Of a DNA stretch of 44,809 bases, positions 15,696 to 23,114 are shown in pieces. This stretch comes from Bacteroidales bacterium UBA5326 (GTDB lineage Bacteria > Bacteroidota > Bacteroidia > Bacteroidales > UBA932): contig DHQY01000006.1 of NCBI GenBank assembly GCA_002408205.1, positions 30,874 to 75,682 on the forward strand. Reading direction: 5' to 3'. Under the pieces are notes generated by a model. That model did not search any database. It saw only the letters and a program-made list of their open reading frames with translations, and was not told the origin of the DNA. Position numbers and translations under genes: made by a program. How positions within the stretch are numbered: the stretch's first letter is position 1; the number at the start of each line of letters is the position of its first letter.

Positions 15696-17858
15696 TTAAA
15701 TGTTTTTATTTAGTCTTTTGATAGTTTTTTCCAGTTCGAGTTTTACGACCGCTTCTTTCTCTCCGGCGGCAATCTTTCTGCATTGTTCCACAATATAGTC
15801 TTTTCTGTACGAGTGGGTGTACCATCCGAGTGTCTCGGCTATCAGAACACGCATTTCTGTATCTTCACAATTTTCCAGCATGGCAATCATCTGTTCCAGG
15901 TATTGGGGCTGGCACAAGTTTCGCTGGGCCTTAATGGTAAAGACTTTGTTTTTGCGGTTTTCTGTTGAATCTGCAAGCGCCATGAATTCCTTCTTTTGGT
16001 TTTCGGCATTAGCTAATATTGATTCCTTTATCTTCTCCATCCGTTCCCCGGAGGGATAGTAAGGATTTAACGCATAAATCTGTTCAATGCATTCAATAAG
16101 TTCCCCGGCGGGATACTGGTTCATGCCATAATTAAGCTGGAAAGCAACGCGGGACGGGGTTGTTGGGTTTATAAACGTACTGACCACTGTTCCCATGAGC
16201 CGCGGAGAACCGTTTTTTGCAGCATAAAGTGCTGCCATACGCCGGAGCAACTCATAAGAATCTTCCAGTCCGCGTATGATCGCCTGAGGCAGGTAACTGT
16301 CTGCATACCTCATATGAGACATGAAAGCCTGGAGCCTTACTACGGGACTTTCATCGGTCGATTCCAGGTCGAGCAGGTCTTCGGGTGATACGGCCTTGTT
16401 GGCTGTCAGCATTTTAATTCCCAGTGCGCGGAACTCGGGATATGTGTTTTTCAACATGGACCGCCAAAATTTGTTGTTATGCTTCTCTTTCACGATATCA
16501 CGGTCCAGATTGGACCCAGGGTAGTCGTTTGAGAAGTGGAAAGTGGCGTCGCCTATCAAATGCGATTCCAGCGTCATTTGTCCTTTTGCCCAATTGCCCA
16601 CACAAACGCCTGCATTAAGAAGCCCTGCGAGTTCATTGGTCCAGGTATCCTGAAGGGTGTTTACGCTGTTGGCTTTTACCACCAGCGTCCGGCTGTCTTT
16701 ATTGAAAGGATAGTATCCGGCTATGTAATCGTTCAGGTGGAAAGATCCGTTGAAACAGGCGTCCAGTAAAATGACTTTCGCGCCCGCACGGAATCCGTAC
16801 AGATCGGGAATATTAATATCCATCGAGGCCGAAAAAAGACTGTCCTCCTGAGTGATTACGGGGTCGTTCCATCCCTTGAACCAGTTTTCGGTGATATCGT
16901 AATTCTCCAGGTAATAGGCCTTTGTTTTGACTGTATCGCGTGCACTTCGCATCTTGCCGCGAAAAAATATCTTTGCATAGTCTATATATTGCGAGGCAAC
17001 GCTGGTGTTGGGATTTCCGTTCAGCAGCTGCGCATATTCAGATCCGTGATGGTGTAAAATGGCCAGATCCAGATCTTTTTCTGCCAAAGCCCCCAGCAAA
17101 CGGGTCTTGATGAACGGGTCGGAATCGAAATTGATAAAATGAAGCTTAGCCCCTGGCCTTTTACCTAAGAAAGGAAAATGCTCCTTAAGGGTCCAGCCTT
17201 CATCAATCCGGGCGCTAAAAGATTCGGAATTGTATCCGTGACCTGCAAAATGCAGTATATCATTCATTTTTGCAGCCTGTTGCTTTTGAAGAACCGCTTT
17301 GGTAAGGAATGCGCCAATGGCCTCGCAGGGAGTCATGCCCGGCATAGCCGGTGCCTTAATGCGCGATGAATAGATATCACACGCAATGTACTGCGGAGAG
17401 TCTGCTCTCAGGGAGTAATAGTGATAGAGGGTGGAATCCGGGTCCTGACCCAGGTAATCGAAGGAGAGATCAAAATCGTCATAAATCCTGTCCGAAGGTA
17501 CAGACGATTCCTTCCGGTCCCTTGTCTGGTCCATTTTAAAAGCTGTGGTCAGGTGTTGGGCGTCGCGGACCATGGCTACCGGAATGTTCCCAATGAGAAT
17601 GGCTCCTTCCAGGTGGTTGTTCAGGTACTCATACTTCAGGGCGGCACGGATTGAATCGGGATGTTGCCAACGGTCAATAATCAGGACCGTTCCTTTTCCT
17701 TCTTCGCGTATTGCGTTCAGGTACAGATCAATTTCTGCAGACAGCCTTGAGTGGGTTGTCTGGTCCACCACAACGGCAACAACAGATTTCCATTGAGAGG
17801 CATGTAAAACAGAGGTAGCAGCGGCTACGGTAATAAAAAACAGTAAAATCTTCCTCAT
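15696..17858 (-). CDS. C25 (gingipain-like) cysteine peptidase with HEAT-like C-terminus, copy 3
   Basis: This is the first gene of the six-gene operon, 720 residues from the ATG at 17858. The open frame extends upstream to 17948, but that extension crosses the promoter and the true signal peptide begins at MRKILLFF. The C25-like domain runs to about residue 445 and a helical HEAT-like tail follows. The likely catalytic pair is His271 in HHHGSEY and Cys368 in LDACFNGSF. GHG at 206-208, SDRIYDDFDL, YSSRI and ESHLIGDATFHF match the paralogs. As in the other copies, about 100 residues separate His and Cys, against about 33 in gingipain RgpB, so a helical insert is present. It is separated from copies 1 and 2 by the receptor, lipoprotein and barrel genes. 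Confidence 0.8.
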   Translation of the reverse strand: MRKILLFFITVAAATSVLHASQWKSVVAVVVDQTTHSRLSAEIDLYLNAIREEGKGTVLIIDRWQHPDSIRAALKYEYLNNHLEGAILIGNIPVAMVRDAQHLTTAFKMDQTRDRKESSVPSDRIYDDFDLSFDYLGQDPDSTLYHYYSLRADSPQYIACDIYSSRIKAPAMPGMTPCEAIGAFLTKAVLQKQQAAKMNDILHFAGHGYNSESFSARIDEGWTLKEHFPFLGKRPGAKLHFINFDSDPFIKTRLLGALAEKDLDLAILHHHGSEYAQLLNGNPNTSVASQYIDYAKIFFRGKMRSARDTVKTKAYYLENYDITENWFKGWNDPVITQEDSLFSASMDINIPDLYGFRAGAKVILLDACFNGSFHLNDYIAGYYPFNKDSRTLVVKANSVNTLQDTWTNELAGLLNAGVCVGNWAKGQMTLESHLIGDATFHFSNDYPGSNLDRDIVKEKHNNKFWRSMLKNTYPEFRALGIKMLTANKAVSPEDLLDLESTDESPVVRLQAFMSHMRYADSYLPQAIIRGLEDSYELLRRMAALYAAKNGSPRLMGTVVSTFINPTTPSRVAFQLNYGMNQYPAGELIECIEQIYALNPYYPSGERMEKIKESILANAENQKKEFMALADSTENRKNKVFTIKAQRNLCQPQYLEQMIAMLENCEDTEMRVLIAETLGWYTHSYRKDYIVEQCRKIAAGEKEAVVKLELEKTIKRLNKNI

Positions 17859-17879
17859 GCTGACATAATATATAAAGTA

Positions 17880-17887
17880 CAAATCTA
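17880..17887 (-). promoter_or_regulatory. -7 promoter element of the C25/TonB operon (TAGATTTG)
   Basis: On the minus strand TAGATTTG matches TAnnTTTG 21 bases before the ATG at 17858. No clear -33 TTTG is seen at 19-21 bases; the upstream stretch is A/T rich. It would give a short leader of about 15 bases and is the only good promoter for the six-gene operon. Confidence 0.55.
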
Positions 17888-17952
17888 GGCAAATAATCAA
17901 AATGCCCTTTTTTTTTCGGCAGCATGCAAAGTAAAGGAATAAAAGCACAAAA

Positions 17953-17978
17953 AAAAATCCCTATTTGTAGGGATTTTT
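17953..17978 (-). terminator. Terminator of the sigma-factor operon
   Basis: An 11-bp inverted repeat (17953-17963 with 17968-17978) has the loop TTTG and A/T flanks. Read on the minus strand, the stem is followed by about nine T residues, and it lies 20 bases after the stop of the DUF4252 gene. The symmetric A/T flanks could also make it work on the plus strand. Confidence 0.8.
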
Positions 17979-17998
17979 AACAGATAACCAACATTCTG

Positions 17999-18469
17999 TT
18001 ATTTCATTTCCGCAACCAGACCTTTCATGTCTTCCTGGGTAATCTCACCGGTAAGGTAGATAATGTTAAATTCGCTTCCGTCGTTTGCACAGATATACAT
18101 ATCGGTAATGATGTCTTTGTTTTTTGATACATAGATCACGCATTTTTCATTATCCTCTTCCATTTCCATAAGCATTTCGAATGTGCCGGCTTTGATTAGC
18201 TTTTCGAAATCACTCTGCATCTCGGTAATATATTTTGGATTTTCTGTGGAAAGAATGTAGAGTCCGGACAATTTCTTTGTTATTTTGGAAATATTGACAT
18301 TTCCCGAGATATTGATTTCATTGCCTTCATCGAAAAGAGAAAACATGGAAGGAGAAACATACACCTTTGTCATGCCTTCGTAGGCAGAATATTTCTTGTA
18401 AAACTGGCTTTGACCATAGGAAAATATGGCAATAGCCGTCATGACTGTAAAAAGAATTAATTTTTTCAT
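17999..18469 (-). CDS. DUF4252 family protein B
   Basis: The 156-residue protein has a signal peptide (hydrophobic residues 5-17, cleavage near SYGQ). The pattern of the mature domain fits DUF4252: YVSPSMFSLF, a central ILSTENPKYI, and IIYLTGEITQEDMKGL at the end. DUF4252 proteins are Bacteroidetes exported proteins often encoded with ECF sigma factors, and their biochemical role is not known. The start overlaps the stop of the preceding gene by 4 bases (ATGA), so translation is coupled. It ends the sigma-factor operon and is followed by its terminator. It is a distant paralog of the DUF4252 protein at 19529. Confidence 0.8.
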   Translation of the reverse strand: MKKLILFTVMTAIAIFSYGQSQFYKKYSAYEGMTKVYVSPSMFSLFDEGNEINISGNVNISKITKKLSGLYILSTENPKYITEMQSDFEKLIKAGTFEMLMEMEEDNEKCVIYVSKNKDIITDMYICANDGSEFNIIYLTGEITQEDMKGLVAEMK

Positions 18470-18882
18470 TTTTTCTTGATTTCAATATACTTATTCAAAT
18501 TATTTGTCTTAGATACAGACTGGCTGGTTTTGTCCACTTTCTGTATTCCTTTGTTCATAACCTGCGAAACGTAAAGCAAAACCTTTTCTGTTTCGCGGTA
18601 AGCATCATCCACATTGGTGAAGGTGTCCGCAAGTACAACGGACTCTTTTTTGCCGTAAGGTACCGTTACGGCAACGGTAACAATAAGCGCGATACAGGCT
18701 GCAACAGACGCTAACCTTAAAACAAGCCTTACCCTCCCGGGCTTTTTTATTGCCGGTTGTGCGGCAGTTTCTTCTGCGGCAAGCGCATCTATGGCGGCAG
18801 ACAACCTGGCTTCCAAATCTGCAGGGACTTCTATCTGTTCGTAATAGCGGCCAATTGTCTCTTTCATTTTATCTGCTTTCAT
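18466..18882 (-). CDS. Single-pass membrane protein, probable anti-sigma partner
   Basis: The 138-residue protein has a ~50-residue charged N-terminal part, one transmembrane helix (about 54-74, LRLASVAACIALIVTVAVTV) and a ~60-residue C-terminal part. This layout and its place directly after an ECF sigma factor (14-base overlap) suggest it holds or tunes the sigma factor at the membrane. No zinc-binding anti-sigma motif (HxxxCxxC) is present, so it does not belong to the ZAS class. It overlaps the next gene, a DUF4252 protein, by 4 bases. The anti-sigma role is inferred from position, not from sequence. Confidence 0.65.
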   Translation of the reverse strand: MKADKMKETIGRYYEQIEVPADLEARLSAAIDALAAEETAAQPAIKKPGRVRLVLRLASVAACIALIVTVAVTVPYGKKESVVLADTFTNVDDAYRETEKVLLYVSQVMNKGIQKVDKTSQSVSKTNNLNKYIEIKKK

Positions 18883-19381
18883 AAGGTTCGTATTTTAAGA
18901 ATTGCTCTTTGATGTATTTTGTGGCTCTGCTGAGCTGGACCCTGATGTTCACGGGACTCATCCCGGTGATCTCTTCTATTTCCTGGAGTGAAAAATCGCT
19001 GAAATGACGGAGCTTGAACACTTCTTTTTGTTTTTTGGGCAGCTGTTCGGCAATATGTGAGATCAGTTCCATTTCGTTCCGGGAATCCAGTTGGGCCGTT
19101 GTGTCTTTTCCCTGTTCATTTTCTACTTCCGAGGTTTTGTATCTCGATGTTTTCCGAACGGCGGACCGCAGTTTGTCAAGACACAAATTTTTTATAAGTG
19201 TGGCCGCATAGGCCTCGAAATTCCGAATATCACCCAGACTGTCTCTCATTCTCCAGAGCCTTACATATACATCCTGTACTACATCTTCCGCATCCTGACT
19301 GCAGTTCAGGAACCTGTAGGCTGTCCTGTACATTTTTGCATGGTAGGGCAGGAAGGTTTTTTTAAATGTCTCTGAGTCCAT
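18869..19381 (-). CDS. ECF-type RNA polymerase sigma factor (sigma-70 family)
   Basis: The 170-residue protein has region 2 at about residues 10-77 (AEDVVQDVYVRLW, then a core-binding and -10 recognition helix) and region 4 at about 115-165 (LPKKQKEVFKLRHFSDFSLQEI and an HTH ending NIRVQLSRATKYIK). It has no signal or membrane segment. It directs RNA polymerase to a small regulon and is usually kept inactive by a membrane partner, here probably the product of the overlapping downstream gene. The ATG at 19381 lies inside the 3' end of the 50-residue ORF before it. The stimulus is unknown. Confidence 0.92.
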   Translation of the reverse strand: MDSETFKKTFLPYHAKMYRTAYRFLNCSQDAEDVVQDVYVRLWRMRDSLGDIRNFEAYAATLIKNLCLDKLRSAVRKTSRYKTSEVENEQGKDTTAQLDSRNEMELISHIAEQLPKKQKEVFKLRHFSDFSLQEIEEITGMSPVNIRVQLSRATKYIKEQFLKYEPYESR

Positions 19382-19514
19382 TGCTGCTTGTAATGGCCGT
19401 ATCAGCTACAAAATTATCTATTTTTTCGATTGTTCTTTCTGTGGTGAAAGCGATTATTATCAGCGATATGGTTATACATACGATCACCAGCAGCGGCATG
19501 ATGCATTTTTTCAT
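19362..19514 (-). CDS. 50-residue predicted membrane micro-protein
   Basis: A short frame reads MKKCIMPLLVIVCITISL, then a mixed tail ending in SSNGLRDI. Residues 7-23 form one good transmembrane helix. The start is 14 bases after the stop of the upstream DUF4252 gene, and the end overlaps the sigma-factor start by 20 bases, so it fills the gap in the operon neatly. No Shine-Dalgarno is seen, which is normal here. It could be a real membrane peptide or a leader whose translation is coupled to the sigma factor. Its shortness leaves room for chance. Confidence 0.45.
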   Translation of the reverse strand: MKKCIMPLLVIVCITISLIIIAFTTERTIEKIDNFVADTAITSSNGLRDI

Positions 19515-19528
19515 TTCAATTGTATTAT

Positions 19529-20002
19529 TTAGCTTTTTTCAATATTAGTCGATACCAGCTTGCGGACGTCGGTAAATTCAATTTTACCGCGAATGGTAAT
19601 CAGACAGGGTTCATCACCCGTACTCACGATTACAAGCTGTGAGATGTGTTTTTTGTTCATCTTCGCAAGTACCCGCAGGTTTTCAGATTCGTCCGAAACT
19701 TCTGTCAGCAGTTTAAGTCCGGTTTCGGGAGATTTGCCCACCGCGGTGCGGAATGCATCCTTAACCTGTTCGTTGCACGATTCAAGTGATAAGACGGAAA
19801 TGGAACGGATGTCTTTCATAAAACGGGTTTCCTCATCGTCGGAAAGTGTGACGGCCAGTTTCATAAGAAAATTGCCCACGTCTACACGTTCTGCGTTCGC
19901 TTCACGGGAGAACCGTGTGTAAATTTCTTCGTAACTGTTTTGTGCCTGCACCAGAGCAAATGCACATAATGTCATAATCAGGGTCAAAAAACTTTTTTTC
20001 AT
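19529..20002 (-). CDS. DUF4252 family protein A
   Basis: The 157-residue protein starts with a signal peptide (MKKSFLTLIMTLCAF, cleavage near VQAQ). The open frame runs further upstream to 20275, but that part is antisense to purD and lies before the signal peptide, so the ATG at 20002 is taken. The mature domain ends LVIVSTGDEPCLITIRGKIEFTDVRKL, like the DUF4252 ending in protein B. It is probably the first gene of the sigma-factor operon, giving two DUF4252 proteins in one cluster. An inverted repeat lies 31-60 bases upstream. The function is unknown. Confidence 0.75.
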   Translation of the reverse strand: MKKSFLTLIMTLCAFALVQAQNSYEEIYTRFSREANAERVDVGNFLMKLAVTLSDDEETRFMKDIRSISVLSLESCNEQVKDAFRTAVGKSPETGLKLLTEVSDESENLRVLAKMNKKHISQLVIVSTGDEPCLITIRGKIEFTDVRKLVSTNIEKS

Positions 20003-20032
20003 ATATTCAGATAAATTATGTTTACATCTAAT

Positions 20033-20062
20033 AGACGTAATGCTCCAAAAAATGTTACGTCT
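20033..20062. repeat. 8-bp inverted repeat between divergent operons (possible operator)
   Basis: AGACGTAA (20033-20040) and TTACGTCT (20055-20062) form a perfect inverted repeat with a 14-base spacer. It lies between the sigma/DUF4252 operon and purD. The half-site centres are about two helical turns apart, which would suit a dimeric DNA-binding protein; an RNA hairpin is also possible. Confidence 0.4.
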
Positions 20063-20077
20063 GTTTTTTTTAATACT

Positions 20078-20085
20078 TAACTTTG
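20078..20085 (+). promoter_or_regulatory. -7 promoter element before purD (TAACTTTG)
   Basis: TAACTTTG matches TAnnTTTG and ends 5 bases before the purD ATG. If used, transcription would begin at or next to the start codon, giving a leaderless or nearly leaderless mRNA. No convincing -33 element is visible. Confidence 0.4.
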
Positions 20086-20090
20086 TGCAC

Positions 20091-21392
20091 ATGAAAATTC
20101 TTGTTTTAGGATCGGGCGGCAGGGAGCACGCTCTTGTTTGGAAACTGGCCCAATCTGCCCATACGGAAACCATTTTTGCTGCTCCGGGTAATCCGGGAAT
20201 GAAAAAAATAATGACCCAAAGTGGGCCTGTCATAACCATTCCGCTGGACCTGAGCGATTTTGAAAGCATTGGCAAAGCAGTACTTGGCCATGGAATTAAT
20301 CTCCTGGTAGTAGGGCCCGAGGAACCACTGGTTAAAGGATTGAGGGATTATTTCGAATCCGTTCCCGCATTGCGCGCAGTAACGATTGTCGGTCCCGGGA
20401 AAGAGGGTGCCCGCCTGGAAGGAAGTAAGGATTTTGCCAAGCGGTTTATGGAGCGTCACGATATTCCAACAGCGGCATACAGAACATTTAATGCCGGTGA
20501 ATACGAGGCCGCCTGTTTGTTCCTCAATACTCTTAAACCTCCATACGTCCTGAAAGCAGACGGACTGGCTGCCGGAAAAGGCGTGCTTATTCCACTGACC
20601 CTCCAACAGGCCACACAGGATCTTAAAGAACTTATGGGGGGAAAATTCGGGAAGGCGGGTGAAAAAGTGGTCATTGAAGAGTATCTGACCGGGATTGAAG
20701 TGTCTGTTTTTGTGCTCACAGACGGGAAAAATTATAAGATTCTTCCCGAAGCCAAAGATTATAAGCGTATTGGCGAGCATGACACCGGGCCCAACACCGG
20801 AGGTATGGGGGCCGTCTCTCCCGTTGTATTTGCCGATGCCCCGTTTATGAAAAAGGTGGAAGAACGGATTATCTTACCTACTATCCGCGGGCTTGCCGCA
20901 GAAGGAATCGATTACCGGGGCTTTATCTTCTTTGGGCTGATGAATTGCCAGGGAGATCCTTTTGTTATTGAATATAATGTACGCATGGGAGATCCCGAGA
21001 CAGAGGCCGTAATGTTGAGGCTCGGCGGAGATCTGGCCATGGCATGTCTTTCACTGGGTACACAAAGTCTGGACAGTGTGCCTCTCTCTGCCGGAAACAT
21101 GGCGGCTGTAACCGTGGTTTGTGTCTCCGGAGGATATCCCGATACCTATAAAAAAGGATACCCGATCTCCGGATTGGAAAACATGACCGGGGTTACTGCT
21201 TTTCATATGGGAACAACAGACCAGTCAGGGTTGGTGACGGCAGGAGGAAGAGTTCTGGCGCTGTCTGCCCTTGGGGCGGATCCCGAAGAAGCACGCCGGA
21301 TTGTTTACAGTCAGATTCACCGCGTATCCTTTAACGGTATATACTACAGAAACGATATCGGTCTTGATCTTATAGAATACGGTAAGGGATGA
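20091..21392 (+). CDS. purD: Phosphoribosylamine--glycine ligase (GARS)
   Basis: This enzyme joins glycine to 5-phosphoribosylamine with ATP, the second step of purine synthesis. The 433-residue length is usual. The N-terminal GSGGREHAL, the ATP-grasp segments LKADGLAAGKGV and EEYLTGIEVSVF, NTGGMGAVSP and the metal-binding EYNVRMGDPETE are all present. The frame is open upstream to 20040, but the family begins at MKILVLGSGG, so the ATG at 20091 is used. A membrane-protein gene follows after 1 base. purM lies further along on the other strand and is not in the same transcript. Confidence 0.97.
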   Translation: MKILVLGSGGREHALVWKLAQSAHTETIFAAPGNPGMKKIMTQSGPVITIPLDLSDFESIGKAVLGHGINLLVVGPEEPLVKGLRDYFESVPALRAVTIVGPGKEGARLEGSKDFAKRFMERHDIPTAAYRTFNAGEYEAACLFLNTLKPPYVLKADGLAAGKGVLIPLTLQQATQDLKELMGGKFGKAGEKVVIEEYLTGIEVSVFVLTDGKNYKILPEAKDYKRIGEHDTGPNTGGMGAVSPVVFADAPFMKKVEERIILPTIRGLAAEGIDYRGFIFFGLMNCQGDPFVIEYNVRMGDPETEAVMLRLGGDLAMACLSLGTQSLDSVPLSAGNMAAVTVVCVSGGYPDTYKKGYPISGLENMTGVTAFHMGTTDQSGLVTAGGRVLALSALGADPEEARRIVYSQIHRVSFNGIYYRNDIGLDLIEYGKG

Positions 21393-21393
21393 T

Positions 21394-22350
21394 ATGATCA
21401 ATTTTATCAGACGAAGTTTTATTGGTGCCTCGTTTTTTACCGTCATCCTCCTGGGGGTTTTCTGGACCCTTTATGTCAGCGGACTGGCTGAAAAACCGGA
21501 ATGGTACGAGTTCGTGCTGCCCCCGGTTTTCATTCTGGCTACCTGCATGATGCTTGCTTTTTTGAACGACCGTTTTTCCCTTTTCCCCGAGAGGACGTAT
21601 TGGATAATGATTTGCTATGCCGGAATTACCTGTTGCTTTCCCCGGGTATACTCATCCCCCGGGGCTTTTTCCTCGGCTTTTCTTATTTCCCTGGCGCTTT
21701 TCTCTCTGGTTTACTCTGCGTTTGTTTCGGCCACCCGGGTGGGCCCCTTTATGACTGCTTTCTTCATTACCTGTGCGGGTCTAATCCATTTTCCCGCCTT
21801 TTTCATGTTTGTTCCTTTCTTAATTAGCTTTCTCAGACTGGCAAAAGTATCTCCCAAAGATATCGTGGCATTTGCCGGAGGCATTGCTGCACCCCTGACA
21901 CTGGCCTCCTTTGTCGTCTGGTTCCGTGGACATGATCCGTGGCAATACCTTCTGAGAATTGTAAACCATTTTTCCGAATGGAGCTTTTCGGTTGCAATAA
22001 ACGAATATCCGGTATCGGGGATCGTTCTGGTCTCTTTTATCGCCTTTTTGGTGCTTTTTGCTTTTTATCGGCTGCTGTTGCATGCAGAAGCGACCACAAC
22101 GGTCATTACATCGCGTTTTTACGAAACTCTTTTCTGGATTCTTCTCTGTTCTTTAGTAGTTTTTGCCGGGTATCCCGCATACAGGAGTTCGTTTATACCG
22201 GTAATACTCTTACCCGTTTCAATTATGCTAACCTCGCTGTTTGTAGACAGAAAATCTTTTTGGGCCCATGTCCTTTTATTTTGTCTATACCTGCTGCTGG
22301 CAGGGCATTATGTGCTCAGTAACTATTTTCCGGAACTGTTGGGCGAGTAG
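21394..22350 (+). CDS. Polytopic membrane protein, DUF6427-like
   Basis: The 318-residue protein is very hydrophobic, with about eight to ten membrane helices along the whole length and short loops. It has no signal peptide beyond the first helix (about 12-30) and no catalytic motif I can recognise. Its size and composition fit the DUF6427 family of Bacteroidetes membrane proteins; this is tentative. It begins 1 base after purD and so shares its mRNA, yet nothing shows a link to purine synthesis. Its last 28 bases overlap the end of the convergent cytochrome c biogenesis gene, so the two messages could pair. Confidence 0.7.
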   Translation: MINFIRRSFIGASFFTVILLGVFWTLYVSGLAEKPEWYEFVLPPVFILATCMMLAFLNDRFSLFPERTYWIMICYAGITCCFPRVYSSPGAFSSAFLISLALFSLVYSAFVSATRVGPFMTAFFITCAGLIHFPAFFMFVPFLISFLRLAKVSPKDIVAFAGGIAAPLTLASFVVWFRGHDPWQYLLRIVNHFSEWSFSVAINEYPVSGIVLVSFIAFLVLFAFYRLLLHAEATTTVITSRFYETLFWILLCSLVVFAGYPAYRSSFIPVILLPVSIMLTSLFVDRKSFWAHVLLFCLYLLLAGHYVLSNYFPELLGE

Positions 22351-23114
22351 TTGTGAATACTGTGCGATGCCCATGGCAGGTAGTTAATGCCGTACCATCC
22401 TATCTGAAGCGAAATAAATGCCGAAACAATCAGGAGATAAAAAAACTTTTTAGATTTCACGTTCATCTTCCGTGTATGAAGGTAAAGCACATACAGTAGC
22501 CAGGTTACGGCAGCCCAGGTTTCTTTTGGATCCCAGCTCCAGAAATCTCCCCATGCCTGTTTCGCCCATATGGCGCCAAGCAGCATTCCTATTGTAAAGA
22601 AAGAAAGTCCGGCCTTGCAGAGGTTATCAATGGCCGACAACACATCTGCAGACGGTTTTATCAATCCCGTTAATGCCAGCAAAAAAGCAGAAGCAAACAG
22701 CGCGTAGGAAAAAATGTAGACCGTAACGTGCGGAATAAACCAAATGCTTCTCAAAGCAGGCATCAGCACCTGGTTATGGATTTCCGGTCTGAGCAGATTA
22801 ATAAGGGTAAATACCAGAGCCAGTAATGTGGCAAACGAAAGGATCCATTTGTATTTCCAGCGCAGGTAAGTAATAAGACCCGCTATGGAAAGAAAAAACG
22901 AATACCACAATCTGGTTTCTCCCATGGTTACCAGTGGCGGACGTTCCAGCGAGATCCACAAAGCCCCGATAAACAGTCCGTAGACAATAATACCTCCCAC
23001 ATAAAAAACGATAGCCATTCTGTTTGTTCCCTTTCCGGAAAAGGCTGCTGCAGAGCCTGCTGACCAGGCCGCCAAAGCCAAAACGGCAAACCATATGAAA
23101 TGAGCCCAGGTCAT
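22323..23114 (-). CDS. Cytochrome c biogenesis protein CcsA/ResC-like
   Basis: The 263-residue integral membrane protein has about seven or eight helices. The heme-handling WWD signature is clear: WGDFWSWDPKETWA, near residue 205, followed by WLLYVLYLHTR. CcsA/ResC proteins work with ResB/CcsB to carry heme across the membrane and attach it to apocytochrome c (system II). The frame is open to 23207, but the ATG at 23114 overlaps the stop of the ResB-like gene by 4 bases, which is the more natural start. It is cotranscribed with that gene. Its end overlaps the opposite DUF6427-like gene. Confidence 0.88.
   Translation of the reverse strand: MTWAHFIWFAVLALAAWSAGSAAAFSGKGTNRMAIVFYVGGIIVYGLFIGALWISLERPPLVTMGETRLWYSFFLSIAGLITYLRWKYKWILSFATLLALVFTLINLLRPEIHNQVLMPALRSIWFIPHVTVYIFSYALFASAFLLALTGLIKPSADVLSAIDNLCKAGLSFFTIGMLLGAIWAKQAWGDFWSWDPKETWAAVTWLLYVLYLHTRKMNVKSKKFFYLLIVSAFISLQIGWYGINYLPWASHSIHNYSPNSSGK

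Noticed and set aside
17859..17948. N-terminal extension of C25 copy 3
   Set aside because: It would cross the -7 promoter element, and the signal peptide starts at 17858.
19366..19548. 60-residue plus-strand ORF opposite the sigma-factor start
   Set aside because: It is antisense to the 50-residue minus-strand ORF and the sigma gene, has no promoter, and its hydrophobicity mirrors the opposite frame.
20003..20275. N-terminal extension of DUF4252 protein A
   Set aside because: The extra 91 residues run antisense through the start of purD and precede a clear signal peptide.
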